From positions 248,001-312,000 of the forward strand of contig CAWCVN010000005.1 of the NCBI GenBank assembly GCA_963799045.1: a DNA stretch of 64,000 nucleotides. The letters are read 5' to 3'. Of the stretch, positions 16,427 through 24,637 are shown in pieces. The position numbers and the translations under genes are program-made. Each line of letters opens with the position of its first letter. Position 1 is the stretch's first letter. This DNA comes from DASRSS01 sp963799045 (lineage in GTDB: Bacteria > Actinomycetota > Actinomycetes > Mycobacteriales > Jatrophihabitantaceae). Below the pieces are notes generated by a model, which saw nothing but the letters and a program-made list of their open reading frames with translations, did no database searches and was not told the origin of the DNA.

Positions 16427-16617
16427 GTGTGTCTCCTTCGGTTCGGACGGCCCGTCTGCGGGCCGACACCGAGGAGTCGGAGCGGGGGTCGCCGCTTTGA
16501 CCTCGCTCGGCACCTGAGGGATCCGGAAATCGTCCCAGACATGGCGCGAGCCCGGGTGATCGCATCGCCCGGCGGCGCCACATGCTCAGGACGGGCGCCC
16601 CGGCGTACGGTCTGGCC

Positions 16618-16928
16618 GTGCATGACTCGGTGACGATCCACATGGACGCCCCGCCCGACGTGGTGTGGGCCTTGATACCGGGCCGATCGTTCGCGTTCGC
16701 GATGCTCATCGGCGGCGAGGCACTTAACGTGTGGCGCTACGAGCTTGAGCTGGCCGGTGACGGTGTCGAGGTCACCGAGTCGTTCGCGCTGACGCCAACG
16801 GCACCGCTTCGGCTGTATTGGCTCGTCGCTGGCTGGGCCCGCAACCGCACGAACGTCAAGGGGATGCGGCAGACCTTGAGCGGATCAAAGGCGCCGCCGA
16901 GGTATCGCCCGACACCGCGCGCCCGTAG
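16618..16928 (+). pseudogene. SRPBCC-family gene with internal deletion and frameshift
   Basis: The N-terminus VHDSVTIHMDAPPDVVWALI is joined directly to PGRSFAFAMLIGGEALNVW and GDGVEVTESFALTPTAPLRL, skipping the 30-50 residues that normally lie between in polyketide cyclase/SRPBCC proteins. Near 16875 the frame shifts: the continuing frame after KGMRQTL is meaningless, whereas the alternate frame reads ERIKGAAEVSPDTARP and stops at 16926-16928. Both lesions argue that the gene is dead. Confidence 0.65.
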
Positions 16929-16978
16929 GCGGGACTCTGCCGGCTCGCCGCGTCGAGCACTGTGACATTCTCTTGGTC

Positions 16979-17848
16979 GTGTGGTGGGCCTTCGCCGGGG
17001 CCGGTGCGGCCGCCGTGGCCTATGGCTCGGCCACAATCTTGCAGGCGTTGTCGGTGCGGCGCATCGCCGCGCTGGTGCCCGGAGCGTCGGTTCGGGCGCG
17101 GTTGTCGGCCGGCTCCCTCTATGCCGCCGGCCTCGTGCTCGACCTGCTCGGATTCCTCGCCTCCCTGGCCGCGCTGCGTCAGCTGCCGCTGTTCCTGGTG
17201 GAATCGGCGGTCGCGTCCTCGGTCGCGATCACGGCTGTGCTCGCGGTGCTCGTGCTCGACGTCCGGCTGCGCCGGCTCGAGGTGGTGGCCCTCGCCGCGA
17301 CGCTCGCGGGGTTGGTGGCGCTCGCGGTGAGCGCCCGCGAAGGCGCGGCGCGTCCGGTGGGTGCGGTGGCCGGGTGGCTGCTGCTCGGCTCCGCGGCGGG
17401 TGTCGCGCTGCTGGTGCTCACCGGGGTGCGCACGGCTGGCCGGCCCGCGTCGCCGGTGGTGCTGGCGGTCGCCAGCGGGTTGGGCTTCGGGCTCGTCGGC
17501 ATCTCGGCGCGCACCCTGCACGTTCGTACGCCGTGGTGGCACACCGCGGGCGATCCAGTGCTGTGGGCGGTGCTCGCGCACGGCGCGCTGGCGACGATCG
17601 CCTACGGGCTTGCCTTGCACCGCGGCCGCGCGACAACCGTCGCTGCCGTCACCTTCGCCGTGGAGACGGTGCTGCCGGCCGCGATCGGGCTCGCGTTCCT
17701 CGGCGATGCCGTCCGGCCGCATCTCGTTCCGGTCGCAGTGGCGGGATTCGTGTCGACGCTCGTGGGCAGCGTTCTGCTCTCGGCGCATGCCGAGCCCGAG
17801 CAGGCCGCGACGTCGAGCCCGTCGACAGCAGCCACCCCGCCGACGTGA
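16979..17848 (+). CDS. Multi-pass membrane protein, DMT/EamA-like
   Basis: A 289-residue protein with nine or ten hydrophobic segments, beginning WWAFAGAGAAAVAYGSATIL and ending with two more around VETVLPAAIGLAFLG and VAVAGFVSTLVGSVLL. The twofold pattern of about five plus five helices and segments such as LFLVESAVASSVAITAVLAV recall the drug/metabolite transporter superfamily. Substrate unknown. The start may be GTG 16979 or TTG 16973; neither has a clear ribosome binding site. The C-terminus is a Ser/Thr/Ala/Pro tail after the last helix. Confidence 0.72.
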   Translation: MWWAFAGAGAAAVAYGSATILQALSVRRIAALVPGASVRARLSAGSLYAAGLVLDLLGFLASLAALRQLPLFLVESAVASSVAITAVLAVLVLDVRLRRLEVVALAATLAGLVALAVSAREGAARPVGAVAGWLLLGSAAGVALLVLTGVRTAGRPASPVVLAVASGLGFGLVGISARTLHVRTPWWHTAGDPVLWAVLAHGALATIAYGLALHRGRATTVAAVTFAVETVLPAAIGLAFLGDAVRPHLVPVAVAGFVSTLVGSVLLSAHAEPEQAATSSPSTAATPPT

Positions 17849-18003
17849 GAGGCCAGCCGCTTCGCTTGAGGGCCTCGTCGTCGCGCCGTTCGGGGGCTGA
17901 ACCCAGACCGCACTGAGCGGCCGATTGCCGAGCAGCCGTCCGCGCAGCGTCCGCCTCGATTTTTCGTCGTTATGCGGACATGACGGCGCGCCGGGTCGTC
18001 ACG

Positions 18004-19701
18004 TTACGGTCGGCGGACCCGCGGATGGCCTGGGGACAGCGACCCGGACTCCACCACGGACAACGGAGCGTGCATGGTGAGCACGCTGTCGCCGAGCTCG
18101 CGGGTCCAGTTCAGCCCGGTCTCCTCGAGCATCGCGAGCATCTCCGCGTTCTCGGCGAGCACGGTGGCGACCAGGCTCTGGAAGCCGAGCCGCTGGGCCA
18201 GTTCCAGCATGTGCCGGAGCAGCCGGGTGCCGATGCCGCGGCCTTGGTAGGCGTCCTCGACGATCTCCGCGATCTCGGCGGCGTGAATGTCGCCGGACTG
18301 GTCCGGGAAGACGTTGCCCAGCCCTACGATCGAACCGTCCTCGCTCATGACGACGAGGGTCGCGCCCCGATGCCCGCCGGTGAGTCGGCGCAGGCTGAGC
18401 TCGCGCCACTGGCCGACCCCGCTGAGATAGCGCCGGTACCGGGTCCGCTCGGAGCAGCGCTCGTGCATGGCCGCAACCGCGTCGGCGTCCTCGGGGCGGC
18501 CCAACCGGATCCAGACTGTGCCGTCGCCCTTGATCGGCTCGACCCAGCCGAGCGCCTCGGCGTCCCCCGCGCTGCTGGCGAGCACCGCTGCCAGGCGCAG
18601 CAAGGCCGAGGCCCGTGTCTGTTCGGCCCGGGCGAACGGCGCCCAGTCGCGGTGCAGCACCACGTGCCGGTCCGGGGTCCACTGCAGCCGCAGGACGCCG
18701 GCCGCGTCGTCCTCGCCTTCGGTGGCGTCGGTCACCTCGAAGCGGTCCGCCTCCACCAGCGCGGCCGCAGTCAGCGGCGCGGACCCAGGGTTGGTGACCA
18801 GCTCGGTAGCGGCGTCGAGCACCCGGGTCGGCATGTCGAGGCCGTCGGCCACGGACCCCTCCGTGACATGGCCATTGCTGCCCGCCGCCATGGCCGCTGC
18901 CAGCAGCGTCTGCGCGCTGACCTTCTCCGGCACTGTCACCGCCAGATCGATCGTGCGGATGCCGTCGCCGGCGGCGAGCACAGCGGTAGCCACCACGTAC
19001 GCGTGCAATGTGCTCAGGGCCCGAATCAGCATCGCCAGGCCGCCCGGGCGGTCCGGGATGTCGATGCGCAACCGCCATGGCTTGCGGGCCTCGTACTGGG
19101 CCGCCAGGAGCAGCTCCGCCGGCGCGACAGACACGCCGATTCGGGCCATCAGCGCATTCCAGTTCGCGCGGCGCGGCCGCTGGGACACCGGGTCGATCAC
19201 CGCGAGGCCGACAGACAGGGCCAGCATGAGGTGGACGAGCGCAGCGTTGTCGACATCGTCGTCGAGACCGCCGGCGCACCGCGCCTGTTCGACGACCGCG
19301 CTCATGTTCGCGCAGCGCTTGGCCAGCCGTGCCGACTCCAGGGCGCGGACGGCGTCGTCGCGGTGGGCGCGGGTCAGCGCCTCGAGCTCGAGGACGCTGT
19401 AGCCGGACTCAGGCGCGGCGAAGATCTGGGCGGCCGCGTCGACGAGTACAGCCAGCGGCGGTGTGGCCCTGGGGTCGGCCGCCGCGGACGCGACGCGATC
19501 GGCGGCTTCGGAGGTCAGCTTGGTGGCGATCACCAGGGCGAACAGCTGTTCGCGTCCGCCGGTGAGTCGACGCACGGCCCGGGCAGACACCCCGGCTCGC
19601 TCGGCCACCATCGCCAGCTTGGTGCCGCCGTAGCCGTGCTCGGCGAACAGCTCCGCGGCGACGTCGACGATCCGTCGCCTCAGTTCGTCGCTGCGGGTCA
19701 C
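18004..19701 (-). CDS. TetR-ACT-GNAT fusion protein
   Basis: A 565-residue protein with three recognisable parts. Residues 1-60 are a TetR-type helix-turn-helix (RRRIVDVAAELFAEHGYGG, MVAERAGVSARAVRRLTGG), followed by a helical region to about 200. Residues about 208-280 look like an ACT amino-acid-binding domain (WRLRIDIPDRPGGLAMLIRA, LSTLHAYVVATAVLA). Residues about 395-545 are a GNAT acetyltransferase with acetyl-CoA motif A VEDAYQGRGIGTRLL (481-495). ACT-GNAT lysine acetyltransferases that modify acyl-CoA synthetases are known in actinomycetes; a TetR module in front is unusual. The gene starts 4 bp after the acyl-CoA synthetase stop, so both are one operon. It could acetylate that synthetase in response to amino acids and also bind DNA. 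Confidence 0.85.
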   Translation of the reverse strand: MTRSDELRRRIVDVAAELFAEHGYGGTKLAMVAERAGVSARAVRRLTGGREQLFALVIATKLTSEAADRVASAAADPRATPPLAVLVDAAAQIFAAPESGYSVLELEALTRAHRDDAVRALESARLAKRCANMSAVVEQARCAGGLDDDVDNAALVHLMLALSVGLAVIDPVSQRPRRANWNALMARIGVSVAPAELLLAAQYEARKPWRLRIDIPDRPGGLAMLIRALSTLHAYVVATAVLAAGDGIRTIDLAVTVPEKVSAQTLLAAAMAAGSNGHVTEGSVADGLDMPTRVLDAATELVTNPGSAPLTAAALVEADRFEVTDATEGEDDAAGVLRLQWTPDRHVVLHRDWAPFARAEQTRASALLRLAAVLASSAGDAEALGWVEPIKGDGTVWIRLGRPEDADAVAAMHERCSERTRYRRYLSGVGQWRELSLRRLTGGHRGATLVVMSEDGSIVGLGNVFPDQSGDIHAAEIAEIVEDAYQGRGIGTRLLRHMLELAQRLGFQSLVATVLAENAEMLAMLEETGLNWTRELGDSVLTMHAPLSVVESGSLSPGHPRVRRP

Positions 19702-19705
19702 CGGG

Positions 19706-21553
19706 TCAGCCTCGCGATTGACCGTCGTACATCGAGTCGAGCAGCGACCGGTACTTCGCCTCCATCGCCTTGCGCTTGACCTTCATGCTCGGCGTCAACT
19801 CGTCGTCCTCGACCGACAGGTCGTGGTCGAGGATCCGGAAGTCCTTGATGGTCTCCCAGCGGTTCAACCGGCCGTTGAGCTCGTTGATGCTGGCCTGTAC
19901 GTAGGCGTGCACGGCCGAGTCCGAGGCCAGCGACGAGTAGTCGGTCGCGGTCAGGCCTTGCGCCCGGGCCCATTGGGCCAGCGCCTCGGGGTCCAGCGTG
20001 ATTAGCGCGGTCGCGTAGTTGCGCCGGTCGGCGTGCACGAGCATCTGGCTGGCCAACGGGCAGACCGCCTTGAACATGACCTCGATCGCCTGCGGGGAGA
20101 TGTACTTCCCACCCGATGTCTTGATCAGGTCCTTCTTGCGGTCCGTGACCCGCAGCCGGCCCGCATCGTCGATCTCGCCGATGTCACCGGTGGCCAGCCA
20201 GCCGTCGGCGGCCAGCACCTCGCTCGTCTCGTCGGGCAGGTTGTGGTACCCGCGCATCACCAACGGGCCGCGGATCAGGATCTCCCCGTCGGCCGCCAGC
20301 CTGACCTGCGAACCGACCAGCGGCGGGCCGACGACGCCGAACACCGGGTGCTCGGGGCTGCCGATGCACGCCCCACCGCCGGTCTCGGTGAGGGCGTAGC
20401 CCTCGATCACGACCAGCCCGGCCGCGTGGAACCAGGCGGCGATGTCCTGCGACAGCGCGGCGCTGCCCGAGACCAGGAACCGGATCCGGCCGCCCAGCCG
20501 GGCACGGACCTTCGAGAGCACCAACCGGTCGGCCAGCGCGAACTGGGCCTGCACCAGCGGGTTCGGGCGCCTGCCCTCGATCCGGGCGCGGGAGATCTGG
20601 CTGCCGACACGGAAGGCCCAGGTGAAGAGCCGGAGCTTGATCCCACCCTCTTCCTGTACGGTCTGCACGACCTTCGCATGCACCTTCTCGAAGATCCGCG
20701 GCGGACCGGCCATGAAGGTCGGCCGGAGCACCGCGAGGTTGTCGACGATTCGGTCCATCCGTCCGTCGACCGCGGTGGGGAAGCCGATCTGTAGCTGCAC
20801 CGCCTCGAGCATCTTCCCGAACGAGTGCGACAGCGGCAGCCACAGGTATTGCAGGTCGTCCGAGCGCAGGATCCCGATGGCCTGCGCCCCGGCGCCGATG
20901 TAGGTCCAGCACCGGTGCGGCAACTCGACGCCCTTGGGCCTCCCGGTGGTGCCCGACGTGTAGATCAGCGTGGCCAGCTGCTCGGGCCGGATGGCAGCCA
21001 CTGCCTCGTCGACCGAGGTCGGGTTCTCGACGAGGTGCTTGGCGCCCAGGGCCTGCAGGTCGGCCAGGCTCAGCACCCACTCCCCGTCGGCCTTCCCGTC
21101 GAAGGTGACCACGCGGATCAGGTCGGGCAGATGGTCGCGCTGCGCACGCAGCTTGGTGACCTGGGTGTCGTCCTCGGCGAAGACGATCCGGGTGCCGCTG
21201 TCGGCGAGGATGTAGGCGACGTCCTGCCCCGCCGTCGAGGGGTACACGGCTGTCGTCGCGCCCCCGGCGCACATGATCGCGAGGTCGGCGTAGAGCCATT
21301 CGACGCGGGTGGCGGAGGCGATGGCGACCCGCTGCTCCGGCGCGATCCCCAGGGCCAGCAGGCCCGCCGCCATCGTCCTGACCGTCTCCGCGGTCTGTGC
21401 CCAAGTGACCGAGGCCCAACCGGCGGCGGTGGGATGACGGAACGCCTCGGCGTTGGGGGTTGCCGCCACCCGGTCGTAGAACATCCGGGCAACCGAAACC
21501 GCGGGCGGCGGATAGCTACTCGTGTCGGCGGACCCACTGGTCGTCAAACCCAT
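19706..21553 (-). CDS. Long-chain acyl-CoA synthetase (AMP-forming, FadD15-like)
   Basis: A 615-residue ANL-superfamily adenylating enzyme. Motifs in order: LIYTSGTTGRPKGVEL (P-loop-like AMP site), LPLSHSFGKMLE, YALTETGGG, the WLATGDIGEID hinge-proximal Asp, DRKKDLIKTSGGKYISP and the C-terminal TPSMKVKRKAM that carries the candidate catalytic Lys (A10 region). It converts fatty acids to acyl-CoA using ATP. The ATG has GGAGG 4 nt upstream. It is cotranscribed with the TetR-ACT-GNAT gene downstream; the A10-region lysine is the position that protein acetyltransferases modify in related synthetases. Confidence 0.92.
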   Translation of the reverse strand: MGLTTSGSADTSSYPPPAVSVARMFYDRVAATPNAEAFRHPTAAGWASVTWAQTAETVRTMAAGLLALGIAPEQRVAIASATRVEWLYADLAIMCAGGATTAVYPSTAGQDVAYILADSGTRIVFAEDDTQVTKLRAQRDHLPDLIRVVTFDGKADGEWVLSLADLQALGAKHLVENPTSVDEAVAAIRPEQLATLIYTSGTTGRPKGVELPHRCWTYIGAGAQAIGILRSDDLQYLWLPLSHSFGKMLEAVQLQIGFPTAVDGRMDRIVDNLAVLRPTFMAGPPRIFEKVHAKVVQTVQEEGGIKLRLFTWAFRVGSQISRARIEGRRPNPLVQAQFALADRLVLSKVRARLGGRIRFLVSGSAALSQDIAAWFHAAGLVVIEGYALTETGGGACIGSPEHPVFGVVGPPLVGSQVRLAADGEILIRGPLVMRGYHNLPDETSEVLAADGWLATGDIGEIDDAGRLRVTDRKKDLIKTSGGKYISPQAIEVMFKAVCPLASQMLVHADRRNYATALITLDPEALAQWARAQGLTATDYSSLASDSAVHAYVQASINELNGRLNRWETIKDFRILDHDLSVEDDELTPSMKVKRKAMEAKYRSLLDSMYDGQSRG

Positions 21554-21651
21554 GGCGCCTCCAGCCCGGCGTGCGCCCGGTACCCGGACACACCCCGACC
21601 CTACCGACCTCACGGCCACCGGGCAGATCTCGTGACCAGTACGAGCATGTC

Positions 21652-21825
21652 TCAGGACCGCCCCTGGGCGAACTCCTGCACCTCGTTCAGCCCGAACTCC
21701 CGCTTCACGATGGCAAGTGCATCGGCCTGGTCATCGGCGCTCTCAACGACTGCGAGAAGACGCTGTCGGTCACCGAGAACGGTGACCACTGCATCGAGGA
21801 TTTCGAGCCGATGTGGGTACGGCAT
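21652..21825 (-). CDS. Small hypothetical protein (57 residues)
   Basis: An ATG-started short frame whose translation, with segments PHRLEILDAVVTVLGDRQRL, LAVVESADDQADALAIV and KREFGLNEVQEF, is more protein-like than any other frame here. The helical RLEILDA...LAVVESADD...EFGLNEVQ pattern weakly recalls the segment of GyrA/ParC near the C-gate (ILEAL...LIR...). There is no clear ribosome binding site. It may be a small helical protein or the relic of a larger one; it lies downstream of nothing recognisable and upstream, on the same strand, of the acyl-CoA synthetase gene. Confidence 0.4.
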   Translation of the reverse strand: MPYPHRLEILDAVVTVLGDRQRLLAVVESADDQADALAIVKREFGLNEVQEFAQGRS

Positions 21826-22124
21826 CGGCGGTCGCCGACTTCTGACTCGGACGAGGAACTCATGCTCGGCATGACCCCCCTAGCATCGTCGGTGCGGAAG
21901 TGCTCGTTCTTGCCCGCGCCGGGCTTACATCCGCAGGACCATCGGCGTGCGATCACGGCAAGAAAGGGCGACACAATTCGACGCCGCGCGCAGCGCCCTG
22001 CGGCTACATCTCGGCGCGCAGAGCGTCTCATCCGTGCGGTTCACCTGAAGGCCCCCGGGCGGCGCCGATCGACGGTGCTGCGCGCGCTGCCGCGGCATGA
22101 GCGGTGGAGCCGAGGTGCGGCAGA
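21826..22124. other. Intergenic stretch without a recognisable gene
   Basis: About 300 bp between the small ORF and the VapC gene. All frames are short and without family motifs; no hairpin terminator or repeat was found. Confidence 0.45.
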
Positions 22125-22523
22125 TCAGCGCGTTGCCAGTACCTCGATTCGGCACTGGGGTCCAGGCGCTTTCGACATGCGTTGGTCGGCGGTGAGGAGG
22201 TCTGCTCCGAGCACCTCGGCGAGAGCGACGTATGCCGCGTCATAGACGGTGAAGTTGTCGCGAAGCTGCCAACAGCGCGCTAGGAGTGGCAGGTGCGGGG
22301 CGCGTTGCAGCGGCAGCGCCCTCAGGTCGGTCAGCGCGAGGTCAGCGCGGCGGGCGTCGAGAGCGCCGGCTCGCATCTGGCCACGCAGCACCGTGGCGAC
22401 CTCCAGATCGACAAGCTCGGGCGCCGCAAGGTGCTGGCCGCTCAACCGGGCACGCGCACGGTCACCGTCGTTGCCGTCATCGGCCAGGGCAGCGGCGACG
22501 ATGCTGGCGTCAACGACGAGCAC
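22125..22523 (-). CDS. VapC-type PIN-domain ribonuclease toxin
   Basis: A 132-residue PIN-domain protein. The first conserved Asp lies in VLVVDASIVAAALADDG, the conserved Glu in APELVDLEVATVLRG, and the downstream acidic cluster in NFTVYDAAYVALAEVLGADLLTAD (quoted in part: TVYDAAYVALAE, ADLLTADQR). These four acidic residues form the Mg-dependent RNase site. GTG 22523 starts the first beta strand and overlaps the antitoxin gene by 14 bp. It should be neutralised by the antitoxin encoded upstream. No damage is visible in this toxin. Confidence 0.87.
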   Translation of the reverse strand: MLVVDASIVAAALADDGNDGDRARARLSGQHLAAPELVDLEVATVLRGQMRAGALDARRADLALTDLRALPLQRAPHLPLLARCWQLRDNFTVYDAAYVALAEVLGADLLTADQRMSKAPGPQCRIEVLATR

Positions 22524-22848
22524 GCTCGTTCCGCAAGGTGGAGACGGCAGCCTTGAGCGGGACCGATCCTCCGGAACGTCCGCCGGCGCGATCAAGCACT
22601 TCATCCAGTGTCGGTCGGCTGGTTTCCTCGATCAGCCAGCTCCGCAGGTACTCCTGCAGTGACTGGTGGGAGGCGGCGGCACGCTGGCGGAGCACGGCAT
22701 GCACCTGTTCCGGTACATCTTTGATCTGAACGCTCGGCGTGGCGCCATGATGGCGCCACCAGCGCCAGAAGACAAGCGCGGCTCTCGCGACGTCGAGCTG
22801 CAGGACGCGGCGTTTACGACCGAGGCATGCAGGCGATTGGCTAGGCAT
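22510..22848 (-). CDS. VapB/FitA-type antitoxin with an unusual start
   Basis: The conserved antitoxin core (PSVQIKDVPEQVHAVLRQRA, SHQSLQEYLRSWLIEE, TLDEVLDRAGG) begins at 22737. Relatives start with MPSVQIK, but here the codon at 22738-22740 is ACG, not ATG. The only standard in-frame start upstream is ATG 22848, which adds 36 residues that do not look like this family; that start is used here with reservation. Alternatives are ACG initiation or loss of the start codon. A perfect 21-bp palindrome sits immediately before the ACG and is the likely operator. Confidence 0.7.
   Translation of the reverse strand: MPSQSPACLGRKRRVLQLDVARAALVFWRWWRHHGATPSVQIKDVPEQVHAVLRQRAAASHQSLQEYLRSWLIEETSRPTLDEVLDRAGGRSGGSVPLKAAVSTLRNERARR
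22739..22759. promoter_or_regulatory. 21-bp palindrome, probable VapB operator
   Basis: Two 10-bp arms (GTGGCGCCAT and its complement) flank a single central base. It abuts the first conserved codon of the antitoxin gene, the expected place for an autoregulatory VapBC operator. Confidence 0.6.
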
Positions 22849-22938
22849 CGGTGGCCGTCAACCACGCGCTCGCGAACCGCCCGACAGGCAAGCGGTGATG
22901 TCGTTTCGTTCTATTCGATGGTGATCTTGGAAAATGAC

Positions 22939-22963
22939 GCAGCCCCCGGATTCCGGGGGCTGC
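22939..22963 (-). terminator. Rho-independent terminator of tRNA-Glu
   Basis: An 11-bp perfect stem (GCAGCCCCCGG with its complement) with an ATT loop, followed on the minus strand by TCATTTTCC. It lies just downstream of the tRNA-Glu gene. Confidence 0.8.
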
Positions 22964-22970
22964 AACTATG

Positions 22971-23043
22971 TAGCCCCGACCGGATTCGAACCGGCGCTAC
23001 CGCCTTGAGAGGGCGGCGTCCTGGGCCACTAGACGACGGGGCC
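22971..23043 (-). tRNA. tRNA-Glu (anticodon CTC)
   Basis: A 73-nt cloverleaf: acceptor stem GGCCCCG/CGGGGCT (one G-U pair), D arm GTCT/GGAC, anticodon stem CCGCC/GGCGG with loop CTCTCAA giving anticodon CTC, and T arm with the loop TTCGAAT. CCA is not encoded. It is followed by a terminator and lies 44 bp from tRNA-Gln on the same strand. Confidence 0.95.
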
Positions 23044-23087
23044 CCAGAATCTTCGATACTGCAACTTCAGCTACTGCGCGCGCAGCG

Positions 23088-23159
23088 CTGGGGTACCAGG
23101 ACTCGAACCTAGACTAACTGGGCCAGAACCAGTCGGGCTGCCAATTACCCCATACCCCA
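23088..23159 (-). tRNA. tRNA-Gln (anticodon CTG)
   Basis: A 72-nt cloverleaf: acceptor TGGGGTA/TACCCCA with the U1-A72 pair typical of tRNA-Gln, anticodon stem ACTGG/CCAGT with loop TTCTGGC giving anticodon CTG, and the T loop TTCGAGT. CCA is not encoded. It is upstream of tRNA-Glu and probably cotranscribed. Confidence 0.95.
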
Positions 23160-23259
23160 AGGGTCAGACCGGGCGGAACCGCTGCCCGGGCCGAAGTCAG
23201 ACTCTACCGGACCCCGCCGAGCCCCTCCAAACCGCCACACCCGCTCGTCCGGCGCTCCC

Positions 23260-24138
23260 TCAGGGGAGTCCGCGTGCGCTCCGTTCGGCCTCAGCGCCCG
23301 GCGCCGATGCCGCGATGCGCGCCTCGTACGCCGCCCTGCCGGGGTCGCCGATCGAGTCGACCAGCAGATGGTCCGATCCGGACGCGGTCATCAACTTGTC
23401 ACCGAGCCGGCGCGGCAGCAGCCCGGTGACCTTGGTGATCGCGCCCATGCTCCGCGGCGCGTACACGGCCAGCCGCGGCCTTTTCAGCGCGCTGACGATC
23501 TCCCGGGCGACCAACTCGGGTTCGATCGTGTTCGCCGCCCGCGACCGGCGCACGCCGGCCGCCAGTTCGGTGTTCACCAGCGCCGGCAGCACGTAGGACA
23601 GGTCGATGCCACTTCCCCGCAGCTCCCACGCCAGCGACTCGCACAGCCCCACGACGGCGTGCTTGCTGGCCGCATAGGTGGCGCCGCCGGGGATTGGCAC
23701 CTTACCCGCCATCGACGCGACGTTGACGATGTGCCCGCTGCCGCGCGGGCGCATCCGGGTGATCGCCTCCCGCGTGCCGTGCATCAACGCGAAGACGTTG
23801 ATCGAGAACTGCCGGTGGGCCGACTCGTGCGAGTCGGCCTCGAACGGCCCGATCGGCATCACGCCGGCATTGTTGATCAGGATGTCGATCGGGCCGACCT
23901 CGCGTTCGGTCGCGTCCAGCGCCGCCGTGAAGCCGGCGTGATCGGTGACGTCGACGAACACCGGCCGCGGGCCACCCGCAAGCTGCTCGGCCGTCCGCGC
24001 GGCGAGTTCCGCGTCGAGATCGGCGAGGGTGACGCGCGCTCCCTCAGCGAGCAGCGCGGCGGCGGTCGCCCTGCCGATGCCGCGCGCCCCACCGGTGAGG
24101 AAGACGACCTTGCCGACCAGCGAACGCGGCTTGCCCAT
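23260..24138 (-). CDS. Short-chain dehydrogenase/reductase
   Basis: A 292-residue classical-type SDR. The NAD(P)-binding motif TGGARGIG is near residue 15-22, NNAG near 90 (ILINNAGVMPIG), the catalytic Ser in IVNVASMAGK and the YAASK catalytic pair in GATYAASKHAVVGL. The substrate is not identifiable. ATG 24138 has GAGGGG 8 nt upstream; GTG 24147 is an alternative. A KstR-like box lies 33-52 bp upstream, identical to the one before the aldehyde dehydrogenase gene, which suggests a role in lipid or steroid catabolism. Confidence 0.88.
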   Translation of the reverse strand: MGKPRSLVGKVVFLTGGARGIGRATAAALLAEGARVTLADLDAELAARTAEQLAGGPRPVFVDVTDHAGFTAALDATEREVGPIDILINNAGVMPIGPFEADSHESAHRQFSINVFALMHGTREAITRMRPRGSGHIVNVASMAGKVPIPGGATYAASKHAVVGLCESLAWELRGSGIDLSYVLPALVNTELAAGVRRSRAANTIEPELVAREIVSALKRPRLAVYAPRSMGAITKVTGLLPRRLGDKLMTASGSDHLLVDSIGDPGRAAYEARIAASAPGAEAERSARGLP

Positions 24139-24171
24139 CGGTGTCACCCCTCGGCGCGACCTGCCCGGAAG

Positions 24172-24190
24172 GAGAACACGTTACAGTTTC
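24172..24190 (-). promoter_or_regulatory. KstR-like operator upstream of the SDR gene
   Basis: The 19-nt string GAGAACACGTTACAGTTTC (plus-strand reading) is identical to 26696-26714. Its core AACACGTTACA fits the published KstR pattern TNNAACNNGTTNNA except at the first base. It lies 34 bp before the start codon. Confidence 0.55.
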
Positions 24191-24346
24191 CGTCCCACCG
24201 GCGCGAGGGGCGCGCCTACCACCCCCGTAGCCCGGCCGCGATTGACTCTTCTGTGACCGCGATGCGACCCGTGCAGCAGGCTGGAAGCAGGCTGATAGCG
24301 TCGCTGCACCCGGGTCCGCCCGGCCGGCCCCCTCGAAATGTGAGCC

Positions 24347-24637
24347 ATGACCTCCCGCACCGTCCCCGTTAGCTTCGTCCGGGCCGCGATCGCGGCGGCT
24401 CACGCACGCGGCGCCGAGGTGTCCCCGCTGATCGCGGCCTGGGGCGCCTCAGCGAGGACGAGACCTGCTGCGCCGGACCAGCGCGGGGCGTGCCAACGGC
24501 TCGACATCGACGAGCCGGCGGAGTCGATCTCCGCCCGGCTGGGCTTTTCGGAGGCGAGCGCGTTCCGCCGCGCCGTCGAGCGGTGGACGGGCACGACGCC
24601 GGCCGCCGACCAGCCGGGACGGGCGGCACGCCGGTGA
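24347..24637 (+). pseudogene. AraC-family regulator relic with internal deletion
   Basis: The open frame joins an N-terminus typical of an AraC-type regulator (MTSRTVPVSFVRAAIAAAHA, RGAEVSPLIAA) to the tail of its second helix-turn-helix (ESISARLGFSEASAFRRAVE, RWTGTTPAA). About 200 residues, including the ligand domain and first HTH, are missing. The frame is open throughout, so a 96-residue product could be made, but it could not act as a normal AraC regulator. It is transcribed divergently from the SDR gene, where a regulator would be expected. Confidence 0.65.

Noticed and set aside
17980..19779. Long plus-strand open frame (about 600 codons)
   Set aside because: It mirrors the TetR-ACT-GNAT gene on the minus strand; composition is Arg/Gly/His-rich with no family motif, a typical high-GC antisense shadow.
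22971..23159. tRNA-Glu/tRNA-Gln as an integration site of a mobile element
   Set aside because: No integrase, attachment-site duplication or foreign gene block was found next to the tRNAs.
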